A stretch of DNA of 64,000 nucleotides from JBBQVZ01 sp963695975 (GCA_963695975.1 CAVOIB010000009.1:168024-232023), one strand, 5' to 3'. Shown: positions 36,516 through 45,698, counted from the first letter of the stretch. Translations and numbers: made by a program. Notes: generated from the sequence alone by a model not told the origin.

Positions 36516-37400
36516 CTAGGACTGCCAGCCCGTGAGCTCGGGGGCATGAGCAACACGGCCGAGGAGACCCAAGCCCCATGCGCGTTCGATCAACCCGAGG
36601 ATCGAGTACTGGTTCGCTTGGGTCGACACGACGACGCCTCGACCCGCCCCCGGCCCCGCGACGATCGCCGCGATGTGGCCGCCGCTCGCCTGATCGTTGC
36701 AGCACCCGAGGGACGTGTAGCCCTCATCGAACAGGACGATCACGATCCCGTCGGCCCCGAGCTGCGGCATGATCCGGGGAACCCAGGTCCTCAGGAACCG
36801 GTCGCCGACCGCGATCGAGCAGTCGTGCATGTCGTGGCAGATGTTCGGTGAGACCCACGCGAACCTCGGCAGGGCACCGACCGACATATCTCGCTTCAGC
36901 TGGCGAAGGGGTACGACCTGCTGGCAGCGCGCGGGATCGTCGCGGATATCGGTGTAGTACATGAACGGATCGTGCTTCATGAAGTAGGAGCCGCTCCCCG
37001 GTCCCGTGAAGCACGCGGAGGGGATCGACTCCATGTAGGCCTTCCACGTGATCCCGGCCCCGTCGAGCTGATCGGCGATGTTGGGTGCATCCACCACGCA
37101 CGAAACGCAATCGGAGGTCACCCCCTGCGTCGACCCCGACGTGAGGGCGAGGTAGTTGGGCAGGCTCGGATGCGTGATGGCGTACACGTGCGACAGACTG
37201 ACCGAGTCGGCGGCCAGCGATCGCAGGTACGAGGCATCGGATCCAGCGTTCATGACTGAGTCGTACTCGTGGTTCTCCATCACGATCACCACGATGTGAC
37301 CGGGACCAGCGGTTCGCGGCGCTGCGTCGGTGGGGGGCATCAGTCGAACGCTCGACAGGAGCGCGAACACAACGACGGAGATGATGTGTCGAAGGTGCAT
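36516..37400 (-). CDS. Secreted phosphoesterase (acid phosphatase/phospholipase C family)
   Basis: This 294-residue protein begins with a signal peptide (HIISVVVFALLSSVRLMP, cleavage likely near residue 27) and contains the phosphoesterase-family motif IVVIVMENHEYDSV, ITHPSLPNYLALTSG with the probable nucleophile region, and VIVLFDEGYTS toward the end. It probably hydrolyses phosphate monoesters or diesters outside the cell. It stands between the SDR cluster and the second GS-like gene, with no close functional link. A second family member lies at 48.2 kb. Confidence 0.82.
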   Translation of the reverse strand: MHLRHIISVVVFALLSSVRLMPPTDAAPRTAGPGHIVVIVMENHEYDSVMNAGSDASYLRSLAADSVSLSHVYAITHPSLPNYLALTSGSTQGVTSDCVSCVVDAPNIADQLDGAGITWKAYMESIPSACFTGPGSGSYFMKHDPFMYYTDIRDDPARCQQVVPLRQLKRDMSVGALPRFAWVSPNICHDMHDCSIAVGDRFLRTWVPRIMPQLGADGIVIVLFDEGYTSLGCCNDQASGGHIAAIVAGPGAGRGVVVSTQANQYSILGLIERAWGLGLLGRVAHAPELTGWQS

Positions 37401-37455
37401 CGGTCCACCCAGGGTACGCGAGGGCCGCCGGCTCCCCCGGAGGGGTGGTCGTAGC

Positions 37456-38763
37456 TCAGTGGAACGGCAAGTAGTACCGGAGCTCCCAGTCGGTCACGTC
37501 CTTGGTGAGCGGGTCCACGCCGGACGCCAGGTAGCGCTCCCACTCCGCGCGTTTCAAGATCGTGAACGCCTCGACCATCTCGCGTCCTATGGCGTCGACC
37601 AGGTCCGTGTCCGCCGCCAGCGCGCTCAGCGCGGACTCAAGGTCGTCAGGGATATGGACGTCGGTGTTGGGCTCGCCGGCGACCGGCTGCGCCGGAGGCA
37701 GCGCCAGGTCGTGCTCCACGCCCAGACGGGCGGCGTGCAGGACGGCGGCGGCAGCCAGGTACGGGTTCGCCGCGGCGTCGGACGTACGTTGCTCCAGCCG
37801 GGTGGCGGCACCGCGGGCGGGGGGGACGCGAACGCTGACGCTGCGGTCGTCGTGACCCCAGTTCGCCCAGTAGCCGTTCAGCATGTCGGGCTGCAGCCGC
37901 TTGTATGCGTTCACGTGTGGCGCCAAGATCGCGGCCGTTCCCCGATGGTGCGCCAGGAGTCCGGCGATGCACTTGCGCGTGAGGTCTGACAGGCCCTCGG
38001 GATCGTTCGGATCGTGGAACGCGTTCGAGCCATCGGCGCGGCGGAACGAGAAGTTCACGTGCAAGCCACTTCCGCCTCGATCGCCGATCGGGCGGCCGAG
38101 GAACGTCGCGAGCTTGCCGCGTCGCTCGCACACCTCCCGCACGAGCAGCTTGAAGAGGAACGCCTCATCTGCGGCGGGGATGGCGTCTGCGTATTTGATG
38201 TTCACCTCGTAGGCGGCGTTGTCGTACTCGCTGCACCAGCTCTCGACCGGCAACCCGATCCCGAGCGCCGCGGTCACGATGTCGTCGATCACGCCCTCGG
38301 GGTCGACCGACATTCCGGTGCCGTACACACGATGAGACGGGACCGGCACCGGCCGCCATCCGCCCCCACCGTCGGGTTCGAGGAGGTAGAACTCCAGCTC
38401 GAACGCCATCTGCGGCTCGAGGCCCATCTGGCGCCACGGCTCGATGGCTTGGCGGAGGACGTAGCGCGAGTCCCAAGGGGCGGGCCCCCCCCGCGACTGC
38501 AGGTCCGCGATCCCGATCACCGTGTCCGGCTCCCAGCTGGGCCGCAAGGTGTCGCGATCGAGCGTCGCCTCGATGTCGTGCAGACCGACGTCGAACTGGG
38601 TGCGTGGGACGTTCAGGATCTCCCGGTCGTGCGTGAGCGGGTAGACACCGATGCAGAACGCTGCGATCCCTGCCTCGGCAACCTCGCCGAAGAGGTACTT
38701 TCCGCGCTCCAGACCGTGGAGGTCGGGGTAGAGGAGCCTGAGCCGTTTGCCCTTGGTGTCCAT
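37456..38763 (-). CDS. Glutamine synthetase-like ligase (gamma-glutamyl-amine type), copy 2
   Basis: This 435-residue protein is also of the GS fold: AFELEFYLLEPDGGG with metal-binding Glu, YDNAAYEVNIKYADA, SGLHVNFSF and ANPYLAAAAVLHAARLG, ending in EWERYLASGVDPLTKDV. It is distant from copy 1 and from housekeeping GlnA. ATG at 38763 was chosen because AAGGAGGG lies just upstream; a longer frame from 38814 has no such site. It is divergent from a P450 gene 72 nt away, so they may share a control region. Confidence 0.85.
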   Translation of the reverse strand: MDTKGKRLRLLYPDLHGLERGKYLFGEVAEAGIAAFCIGVYPLTHDREILNVPRTQFDVGLHDIEATLDRDTLRPSWEPDTVIGIADLQSRGGPAPWDSRYVLRQAIEPWRQMGLEPQMAFELEFYLLEPDGGGGWRPVPVPSHRVYGTGMSVDPEGVIDDIVTAALGIGLPVESWCSEYDNAAYEVNIKYADAIPAADEAFLFKLLVREVCERRGKLATFLGRPIGDRGGSGLHVNFSFRRADGSNAFHDPNDPEGLSDLTRKCIAGLLAHHRGTAAILAPHVNAYKRLQPDMLNGYWANWGHDDRSVSVRVPPARGAATRLEQRTSDAAANPYLAAAAVLHAARLGVEHDLALPPAQPVAGEPNTDVHIPDDLESALSALAADTDLVDAIGREMVEAFTILKRAEWERYLASGVDPLTKDVTDWELRYYLPFH

Positions 38764-38834
38764 CGACCCTCCTTGCGCGCCGCGATCCGTCGGGCCCAAG
38801 ATACCCATCTGCACGAGCCCTGCGGAGGTCCATC

Positions 38835-40013
38835 GTGACGGTCGGCGAGTCGATCTCGCTCGAAGCGCTGGAGCGCGACCCGTATCCGATCTACGCCCGG
38901 TTGCGCGAGGAGGAGCCGGTGAGCTGGGTGCCGGCCGTGCAACTGTGGCTCGTTACGCGACACGACGACGTGCGAACGGTCGGCCTTACCCCCGAATCGT
39001 TCACCGCGCAGACAGATCCTTCCACGCTGAACCGAACGATGGGCACGAACATGCTCGGCTTGGAGGGCGAGGATCAACAGCGCATCCGGCGGATCACCGA
39101 AGTTCCGTTCCGTCCACGCGACGTCGAGGAGCGAACGCAGGGCATGATCCCGAAGCTCGCGCACGAGCTGGTCGACTCGTTCGTGGATCGCGGCGAGGTC
39201 GATCTGTTCACCGCGTTCGCCGACCCGATGTCGGTGCAGGCCCTCCGCTTCATGCTCGGGCTCGACGAGGTGCCGTGGGAGGATCTCCTCCGCTGGAACC
39301 AGGGGATGATGCTGGGCCTCGCCAACTTCGAGGGGAACCCGGAGAAGCAAGCGCCGGCCGATCTGGCCAGTGCCGAGTTGGGGGAGGCGATCGAGCGAGT
39401 CCTTGACCGGTTGCAGGACGAGCCCGACGGGTCAGTGCTGTCGTGGATGCTCCACCACGACTCGAACGGCGATCGGATGACCCGCAAGGAGATCGTCGCG
39501 AACACGAAGCTCATGCTCTCGGGCGGCCTGCAGGAGCCGCGTGACTTGATCGCACTCGTGGTGTGGGCGCTCGGCACTCACCCCGATCAACTCGACGAGG
39601 CGCGGATGAACCATGCCCTCATCAGGCAGGCGACGGAGGAAACGCTCCGCTGGGTCGGGCCGGTCGGCACCGCCACCCGGCAGGCGACGGCGGCGACCGA
39701 GCTCTCGGGTATCGAGCTGGCCGCCGGCGATCTGATCGGTGCGGTGCTGACGTCGGCCAACCGGGATCCTCGGCGCTTCACCGACCCCGATCGGTTCGAT
39801 ATCCACCGCAAGGAGGGTGCGCACCTGGCGTTCTCGATCGGGACCCACTTCTGTCTGGGCGCCTGGTTCGGCCGCCATCTCGCCAGGGTCTCACTCGAGA
39901 TCCTGCTCGACCGGCTGCCCAACCTCCGTCTGGATCCCGATCGGCCCGTGACGCTCACCGGCTGGGAGTTCCGCGCGCCCGACTCCACGTGGGTGCGATG
40001 GGATCTCGTGTGA
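38835..40013 (+). CDS. Cytochrome P450 with atypical I-helix
   Basis: This 392-residue P450 has ExxR in EETLRW and the haem motif FSIGTHFCLGAWFGR with the axial Cys. The I-helix reads LSGGLQEPRDLI, so the usual Thr of the proton-delivery pair is missing. GTG start with GGAGG upstream. A MetE-like gene starts inside its stop codon, so the two are co-translated. The substrate is unknown. Confidence 0.92.
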   Translation: MTVGESISLEALERDPYPIYARLREEEPVSWVPAVQLWLVTRHDDVRTVGLTPESFTAQTDPSTLNRTMGTNMLGLEGEDQQRIRRITEVPFRPRDVEERTQGMIPKLAHELVDSFVDRGEVDLFTAFADPMSVQALRFMLGLDEVPWEDLLRWNQGMMLGLANFEGNPEKQAPADLASAELGEAIERVLDRLQDEPDGSVLSWMLHHDSNGDRMTRKEIVANTKLMLSGGLQEPRDLIALVVWALGTHPDQLDEARMNHALIRQATEETLRWVGPVGTATRQATAATELSGIELAAGDLIGAVLTSANRDPRRFTDPDRFDIHRKEGAHLAFSIGTHFCLGAWFGRHLARVSLEILLDRLPNLRLDPDRPVTLTGWEFRAPDSTWVRWDLV

Positions 40014-41155
40014 CCGGGCGCCGGCCAGCTCGGGCGGAGACGATCGGCAGCCTGCTGCGGCCGGCCGCGCTTATGACGGCGATGGGGGCCTTCTACGCGC
40101 CCGGACACACCGCGGTGCTTGACGAGGAACGGTCGAAGGATCGTTCGGAGCTGCGAACACTCGAGGACGAGGCCATCCGTGGAGCGGTCGCTCGCCAGAT
40201 CGACGCGGGCCTCGACGTGGTGACCGACGGCGAGTTCCGCCGCTGGATGTTCATGAACTCGTTCTACGACGCGGTCGAAGGCGTTCGCACAGAGAAGACC
40301 GTGACGTTCCGCAACGACCGCGAGGAGGACGTGCCACTCCTCATCCACGAGATCGTCGCGCGGTTGCGGCCGGTCGATTCGCCGGCGGCACGCGAGGCAG
40401 CGTTCATGACAAAGGTCGCCGGCGCCACCCCGTTCAAGGTCACGTTCCCGGCCGCGTCGATATTCGCCCATCCCCTGACGACGGTGGTTGGACCGGACGG
40501 GGCCGGATACGACTCGCTCGAAGCATTCGCCGCCCATGCGATCGAGATCGAGCGAGGATTGGTCGCCGACGCGATCGCGGCGGGAGCGAGGTATATCCAG
40601 TTCGACTTCCCGCTGTATCCGTATCTGGTGGATACCGCGTGGATCGAGCGGTTCGAGGCCGCCGGCCACCGGGTGGACGATGTGTTGCGAGCCGCCATCG
40701 CCGCAGATACCGCGGTGCTCGAGGGGATCCCCGACGACGTCACGGTGGGACTGCACATCTGCAGGGGCAACTTCCGCTCGTCGTGGATGTGCGAGGGCTC
40801 GCTCGAGCCGGTCGCGGAGCGCGTCTTCAGTGGGCTCCCGTACGACACGTTCCTCGTCGAATGGGACGACCGTGGCCGCGACGGGGGATTCGAGCCGATC
40901 CGGTTCCTGCGGGACGGCTCCGTGATGGTGGTAGGCATCGTGTCCTCGAAGATCCATGAGCTGGAGGACGAAGACGATCTGATCCGCCGGTTAGAGGATG
41001 CTGCGTCGTTCGCCGGCGGCCCCGAGCGGCTCGCGATCAGTCCGCAGTGTGGGTTCGCCAGCGTCATGGTCGGCAACGACATCGACGAAGATATCCAGTG
41101 GCGGAAGCTCGAGCTGGTGGGTCGCGTGGCAGATCGCCTATGGGGAGGCCGTTGA
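40010..41155 (+). CDS. MetE C-terminal-like zinc methyltransferase/thiol-transferase
   Basis: This 381-residue protein is of the cobalamin-independent methionine synthase C-terminal family. Candidate zinc ligands are present: His and Cys in LHICRGN (about residues 248-250), Glu in FLVEWDD and Cys in SPQCGFAS. The family contains methionine synthases and epoxyalkane:coenzyme M transferases, all activating a thiol on zinc. The N-terminal half of full MetE is absent, as in archaeal and many actinobacterial short forms. The GTG at 40010 overlaps the P450 stop, pointing to a joint pathway, perhaps thiol conjugation of a P450 product. Confidence 0.83.
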   Translation: MTGRRPARAETIGSLLRPAALMTAMGAFYAPGHTAVLDEERSKDRSELRTLEDEAIRGAVARQIDAGLDVVTDGEFRRWMFMNSFYDAVEGVRTEKTVTFRNDREEDVPLLIHEIVARLRPVDSPAAREAAFMTKVAGATPFKVTFPAASIFAHPLTTVVGPDGAGYDSLEAFAAHAIEIERGLVADAIAAGARYIQFDFPLYPYLVDTAWIERFEAAGHRVDDVLRAAIAADTAVLEGIPDDVTVGLHICRGNFRSSWMCEGSLEPVAERVFSGLPYDTFLVEWDDRGRDGGFEPIRFLRDGSVMVVGIVSSKIHELEDEDDLIRRLEDAASFAGGPERLAISPQCGFASVMVGNDIDEDIQWRKLELVGRVADRLWGGR

Positions 41156-41158
41156 GCG

Positions 41159-41824
41159 TCAAACCCGGCCTGGAGCCAGCCGGCGGGCCATGTCCACCTG
41201 GACCCGAAGCGCCTCGCCGATCCGTTCCGTGAGCGATCGGACGTCGGGTCGGTGTTTCGCATCGCCCGCCGCCTGGATCGGTGACCCGAACGCCACGCCG
41301 AGCGGTGGGCGAGCCGGCGAGCGGAAGTTCAGCCCGGTCTTGGGATAGCGGCGTTGCGGACCCCACAGGCCGACGGGGATCACCGAGCAACCCGCGAGCA
41401 ACGCGATCCTCGCGGGCCCTTTCTGGATCGGCAGGAGCTCGTCGCCCGTTCCGACGGTGCCTTCGGGGGCGATCCCGCACAGCCACCCTTCCCGGATGCG
41501 CGCGGCCATCTCCTCGATCGGGTCCCACGCGCCGGCACCCCGGCGGATCGGGATCTGCCGTAGGCCGTGGAGCGCCCTGCCCATCAATGGGCGTTCGAAG
41601 TCCTCGGAGAGCGCGAAGCAACGGATGATCCGGTCCTTCCGGAGGACCGGCAGGGCTACGAAGATCGCATCGATCACGCTCACGTGGTTGTAGGCGAGCA
41701 GGGCGCCGCCGCGGACGGGGATATGCTCCTCGCCCACGACGCGGATCCGGAACGACGCTTCGGCGACCGTACCGACGGTGCCTGCGGCGACGCGCCACCA
41801 GATATCGCGCTCGTGCGCCACCAT
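41159..41824 (-). CDS. 1-acyl-sn-glycerol-3-phosphate acyltransferase family protein
   Basis: This 221-residue PlsC-family protein has the catalytic H-x4-D box in YNHVSVIDAIF, then RPLMGRALHGLRQIPI and GIAPEGTVGTGDELLPI, corresponding to acyltransferase motifs I to III. It should transfer a fatty acyl chain to lysophosphatidate or a related acceptor at the membrane. ATG at 41824 overlaps the stop of the upstream FAH gene by one base (TGATG), so translation is coupled. Confidence 0.88.
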   Translation of the reverse strand: MVAHERDIWWRVAAGTVGTVAEASFRIRVVGEEHIPVRGGALLAYNHVSVIDAIFVALPVLRKDRIIRCFALSEDFERPLMGRALHGLRQIPIRRGAGAWDPIEEMAARIREGWLCGIAPEGTVGTGDELLPIQKGPARIALLAGCSVIPVGLWGPQRRYPKTGLNFRSPARPPLGVAFGSPIQAAGDAKHRPDVRSLTERIGEALRVQVDMARRLAPGRV

Positions 41825-42669
41825 CAGTCGCGTCGCGGGGGCCGGATCCCCCGGAACTCCCAATCACCGCCGAACGCGGTGGAGACGACCTCTTCTGATG
41901 CGCTCGGTTGCGCGCCGACATCTTCCCGGATGGGGATCGAGCCCTCGACGACCGTGTTGCGCAGCGTCCCGAGTCCCTCCACATCGACCTCGACCACGTC
42001 GCCTGGCTCGACGGGTCGCGAGTTCGCGGGGGTGCCGGAGAGCAGGACGTCGCCGGGCAGGAGCGTGATCGTCCGCGCGATGTCGGCCACCAGGTAGTGC
42101 ATGTCCCAGATCATCTCGTCAGTGGTGCCGTCTTGCTTCACATCGCCGTTCACACGCGTCTGGATCCGCTTCCCCGGGAAGTCCCATCCGGTCACGAGAC
42201 CCGGCCCGAGCGGGCACAGCGTGTCGGATCCCTTCACGCGGAGCATCGAGCCCGCGTCGGTATCCCGGAAGTCATGCAGCCCGAAGTCGTTGGCGACGGT
42301 GTAGCCGAGGATGTACTCCGCCGCGTCCTCGGGCGCGATATGTCTCGCCTCCGCGCCGATCACGATCGCGATCTCGCCTTCGTAGTTCAAGTATCGGCAG
42401 CGCGGCGGTCGCACGACGTCTCCGCCGTGTGCGTTCAACGCCGTGGTCGGTTTGTGGAAGTACGTGGGAGCAGGACCGAGCGTGGCTCCGAACTCGGCGC
42501 GGCGGCTCTCGTAGTTGAGATGTACACACACGATCTTGGTCGGCTCGACGGGCGGGAGGTGCGGTGCATCGTCGAGTCCGATGCTTCGTCCGTCGGGGGC
42601 GACCAGCTCGTCTCCCTCGCGCACAACGTTGGTCGCGATGCCGTCCAGCAGGATCCGGCGCGTCTCCAT
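41824..42669 (-). CDS. Fumarylacetoacetate hydrolase family protein, copy 1
   Basis: This 281-residue FAH-fold enzyme has metal ligands in YLNYEGEIAIVIG (Glu) and YTVANDFGLHDF (Asp), and LLPGDVLLSGTPANS near the C-terminus. The family hydrolyses or decarboxylates C-C bonds in acylpyruvates and includes HpaG, which acts on the dicarboxylic products of homoprotocatechuate ring cleavage. It could complete the pathway begun at 27.8 kb, though it is 14 kb away on the other strand. Its start lies about 20 nt from a divergent gene. Confidence 0.87.
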   Translation of the reverse strand: METRRILLDGIATNVVREGDELVAPDGRSIGLDDAPHLPPVEPTKIVCVHLNYESRRAEFGATLGPAPTYFHKPTTALNAHGGDVVRPPRCRYLNYEGEIAIVIGAEARHIAPEDAAEYILGYTVANDFGLHDFRDTDAGSMLRVKGSDTLCPLGPGLVTGWDFPGKRIQTRVNGDVKQDGTTDEMIWDMHYLVADIARTITLLPGDVLLSGTPANSRPVEPGDVVEVDVEGLGTLRNTVVEGSIPIREDVGAQPSASEEVVSTAFGGDWEFRGIRPPRRD

Positions 42670-42676
42670 GGCCCGC

Positions 42677-42690
42677 TAGTATGGCGCGCG
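42677..42690 (+). promoter_or_regulatory. Leaderless promoter of the ADC-family gene
   Basis: TAGTAT at 42677-42682 lies 7 nt before GTG 42690. No ribosome-binding site is present upstream of either candidate start. Confidence 0.5.
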
Positions 42691-43478
42691 TGTCAGAGCT
42701 GAGCGGGTTCATGGCGCCGCGGACGCCGGAGGGCCGCGCCTCGATCATCCCCAGCCCGCCGTGGCACTACTCGGGCGACGTGCTCACGATCGAGTACCGC
42801 ACGGATCCCGCGAACGTCGCCGGACTCATGCCCGACGGCGTCACACCGGCGGAGGACGACCCCGGAGCGGTCGCGATCATCTGGGCCGAATGGCAGTCCT
42901 GCTCGGAGGACGGCGCGGAACTGCTCGATCCGATCCGCTCCCAATACAAGGAGTGCTTCGTCGTCGTGCGGTGCAGCTTCCGCGGCGAGACGTACTCGCG
43001 GTGCGTGTACATCTGGGTCGACAAGGACTTCGCGCTCGCGCGCGGTTGGTACCAGGGCTACCCGAAGAAGCTCGGCTCGATCTGGATGACCCGACCGGTG
43101 TCGGTCGGCAAGGCCGGACCTCGCCTCGAACCGGGCGGCCGCTTCGGCGCCACGCTCCAGGCGAACGACCGTCGCCTGGCAGAGGTCACGCTGACGCTCA
43201 CGGGGGAGTCCGAGACCGGTGGCTTCGTGAACGCGCTGCCGATGTTGCACTCCCGATGGATGCCGGACATCGATCCGAGCCGGCCCGACGCGCTCGACGA
43301 GCTGGTGACGATGCGCTCACAGGACGTGGAGCTGGGGCCGGTCTACACGGGTGAACCCACGGTCCGACTCTTCGAGTCACCGGGAGACGAGCTCGCGGAC
43401 CTGGTACCGGTGGAGATGATCGCCGGGTACTGGCGACGGGTCGGCGCGACGTTCGCCGGCGGGTCGAAGCTCGCCTGA
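42690..43478 (+). CDS. Acetoacetate decarboxylase family protein
   Basis: This 262-residue protein matches the ADC family: VAGLMPDGVTP, YKECFVVVRC and the Schiff-base lysine region GYPKKLGSIW. True acetoacetate decarboxylases form an imine with substrate at the Lys after GYPK; related proteins act on other beta-keto or aromatic acids. GTG 42690 was chosen from the -10 box spacing; ATG 42681 is an alternative. It lies between two FAH-family genes, which hints at a shared catabolic role. Confidence 0.85.
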   Translation: MSELSGFMAPRTPEGRASIIPSPPWHYSGDVLTIEYRTDPANVAGLMPDGVTPAEDDPGAVAIIWAEWQSCSEDGAELLDPIRSQYKECFVVVRCSFRGETYSRCVYIWVDKDFALARGWYQGYPKKLGSIWMTRPVSVGKAGPRLEPGGRFGATLQANDRRLAEVTLTLTGESETGGFVNALPMLHSRWMPDIDPSRPDALDELVTMRSQDVELGPVYTGEPTVRLFESPGDELADLVPVEMIAGYWRRVGATFAGGSKLA

Positions 43479-43491
43479 CCCGACGCTGCGG

Positions 43492-43507
43492 TAGCCTCGG
43501 GCCGTCA
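43492..43507 (+). promoter_or_regulatory. Candidate leaderless promoter of FAH copy 2
   Basis: TAGCCT at 43492-43497 is 9 nt before the ATG at 43507, and there is no ribosome-binding site. Confidence 0.4.
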
Positions 43508-44268
43508 TGAGGCTCGTCCGGTTCCGCTTCGGAGATCGCATCGCCACGGGTGCCGTCGACGACGGGTCCGACGACGTCCGAATCCTGCAGGGCACGTTCT
43601 TCGAGGATCCGATCCCCACCGGGGAGGTCGTACCGCTCGACGACGTGCGACTGCTGGCGCCCGTGCTTCCGTCCAAGCTCGTCTGCGTGGGGAAGAACTA
43701 CGCTGCGCATGCCGCCGAGTTCGGGATGGACGTGCCGGAGGAGCCGCTGTTGTTCCTCAAGCCCTCGACCGCGGTGATCGGCCCGGGCGATCCGATCCAG
43801 CTCCTGCCGATCAGCAAGCGGATCGATTACGAGGGCGAGCTGGCCGTCGTGATCGGCCGCCTGGCGCGAGGTGTGCGCGCCGAGGACGCGTACCGCTACA
43901 TCCTCGGCTACACATGCGCGAACGACGTCACGCTCCGCGATCTGCAGCGCATGGACGACCAGTGGGCGCGCGCGAAAGGGTTCGACGGGTCGTGCCCGAT
44001 CGGGCCGTGGATCCAGACCATCCTCGACCCGAACGACGTGAGAGTCGAGACGCGGCTGAACGGCGAGGTGCGCCAGGCCGCGCAGACCTCCGACATGGTG
44101 TTCGGCGTGGCCACGCTCCTTGAGTACATCACCGAGTTCATGACGCTCTTGCCCGGCGATGTCATCCTCACCGGGACGCCGGAAGGTGTTGGCCGCCTCG
44201 AGGCCGGCGACACGGTCGAGGTGGAGGTCGACGGCCTCGGGACGCTCTCGAATCCCGTCATGGCTTGA
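43507..44268 (+). CDS. Fumarylacetoacetate hydrolase family protein, copy 2
   Basis: This 253-residue protein has the FAH core VCVGKNYAAHAAEFG, metal-binding YEGELAVVIG, YTCANDVTLRDLQ and LPGDVILTGTPEGVG. It differs from copy 1 by having the short N-terminal domain and the KGFDGSCPIGPW loop common to 5-oxopent-3-ene-1,2,5-tricarboxylate decarboxylase/2-hydroxyhepta-2,4-diene-1,7-dioate isomerase-type members. It ends 2 nt before gltX, so they are probably co-transcribed. Confidence 0.9.
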   Translation: MRLVRFRFGDRIATGAVDDGSDDVRILQGTFFEDPIPTGEVVPLDDVRLLAPVLPSKLVCVGKNYAAHAAEFGMDVPEEPLLFLKPSTAVIGPGDPIQLLPISKRIDYEGELAVVIGRLARGVRAEDAYRYILGYTCANDVTLRDLQRMDDQWARAKGFDGSCPIGPWIQTILDPNDVRVETRLNGEVRQAAQTSDMVFGVATLLEYITEFMTLLPGDVILTGTPEGVGRLEAGDTVEVEVDGLGTLSNPVMA

Positions 44269-44270
44269 TC

Positions 44271-45698
44271 ATGGGCGACGTGGCTGTTCGCTGTCGGTTC
44301 GCCCCGGCGCCATCGGGGTCGATCCACGTGGGGAACGCGCGCTCGGCGCTGTTCAGCTGGCTCTTCGCGCGCCATCATCGTGGCGCGTTCGTCCTGCGCG
44401 TGGAGGACACGGACGCCAGCCGCGTGAGCGAAGAGGCCTTCCATGGCGTGATCGAGTCGCTCCGATGGCTCGGGCTTGACTGGGACGAGGGGCCGGACGT
44501 CGGCGGTCCGAACGGCCCGTACCGGCAATCGCAGCGTGGTGAGGTTTACGACGCGCAGGTGGAGCGACTGCTCGGTGACGGTCACGCCTACCGCTGTTAC
44601 TGCACTCCGGACGAGTTGGAGGCGCGGCGGGAGGCTTCGATCGCCCGAGGCGAGGCTCCGGGATACGACGGGCGCTGTCGCACCCGGACCGACGACGAGC
44701 GTGCCACCTTCGAGGCGGAGGGCCGATCTTCTGTGGTGCGGTTCGCGATGCCGGATCGCGACTGGGTGGTCGACGATCTCGTGAAGGGCGAGGTGCACTT
44801 CCCGCAAGGGCAGTTGCGTGACTTCGTCCTGGTCCGCTCGGATGGCTCGCCGGTGTTCCTGCTCGCGGTCGCGGTCGACGATATGCAGATGGGCGTGACG
44901 CACGTCGTGCGCGGAGACGACCTGCTCGCGAGCGCGCCGCGGAATGCCGCGGTCATCGAAGCCCTGGGTGGCATCGCCCCGCGGTACGCGCACCTGCCCC
45001 AGGTCCTCGGTATGGACGGCAAGCCGCTATCCAAACGTCACGGGTCCACGTCGGTCGAGGCCTTCCGCGAGCGGGGGTTCCTCCCGGAGGCGCTGCTGAA
45101 CTACCTGGCGCTCCTGGGCTGGTCGAAGGACGAGTCCACGACGTTCCTCTCGCGCGACGAGTTGGTATCGGTGTTCGACCTGACGCGCGTATCGAGCAAC
45201 CCCGCGGCGTTCGACACCCAGAAGCTCGAGTGGATGAACAACCATTACATCCAGTCGCTGGGTGACGACGAGCTGGCCGCCCGCTGCCTGCACTTCCTGA
45301 CCGAAGCCGGGCTGTTGCCCGATCCGGTCACGCTGCGCGCGGCCATGCCGCTCGTTCGTGAACGGATGAAGACCTTGACGGAATCGGTCGAACTCCTGCG
45401 CTTCCTGTTCACCGACGACATCGTGCCGAACGAGAAGGCGGCGGGCATCATCGCGAAAGCCCCCGCCGGCTACCTGGCGCGGGCCGCCGCCGAGCTGGCC
45501 GAGGTGGATCCCTGGACCCGCGAGGCGATCGCGAGCGCGCTCGACGGGCTCGCTGCCGCCGCGGAGCTCAATCGGACGAAGGGCTGGCAGCCCGTGCGGG
45601 CGGCGATCACCGGCTCCAACGTGTCGCCACCGCTTCCGGAGTCCCTCGAGCTGCTCGGACGCGATGTCACGGTCGCCCGTCTCCGCGCGGTCGGGTGA
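44271..45698 (+). CDS. gltX: Glutamyl-tRNA synthetase
   Basis: This 475-residue class I aminoacyl-tRNA synthetase charges tRNA(Glu), and probably tRNA(Gln) in an organism that has gatB. It has the HIGH-type motif in PSGSIHVGNARSALF, the glutamyl-binding region LRVEDTDASRVSEE, and the KMSKS-type GKPLSKRHG. A Cys pair (RCYCTPDELEAR) lies where zinc-binding forms have their cluster. ATG 44271 is chosen over an in-frame TTG at 44265 that overlaps the previous stop. Confidence 0.95.
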   Translation: MGDVAVRCRFAPAPSGSIHVGNARSALFSWLFARHHRGAFVLRVEDTDASRVSEEAFHGVIESLRWLGLDWDEGPDVGGPNGPYRQSQRGEVYDAQVERLLGDGHAYRCYCTPDELEARREASIARGEAPGYDGRCRTRTDDERATFEAEGRSSVVRFAMPDRDWVVDDLVKGEVHFPQGQLRDFVLVRSDGSPVFLLAVAVDDMQMGVTHVVRGDDLLASAPRNAAVIEALGGIAPRYAHLPQVLGMDGKPLSKRHGSTSVEAFRERGFLPEALLNYLALLGWSKDESTTFLSRDELVSVFDLTRVSSNPAAFDTQKLEWMNNHYIQSLGDDELAARCLHFLTEAGLLPDPVTLRAAMPLVRERMKTLTESVELLRFLFTDDIVPNEKAAGIIAKAPAGYLARAAAELAEVDPWTREAIASALDGLAAAAELNRTKGWQPVRAAITGSNVSPPLPESLELLGRDVTVARLRAVG

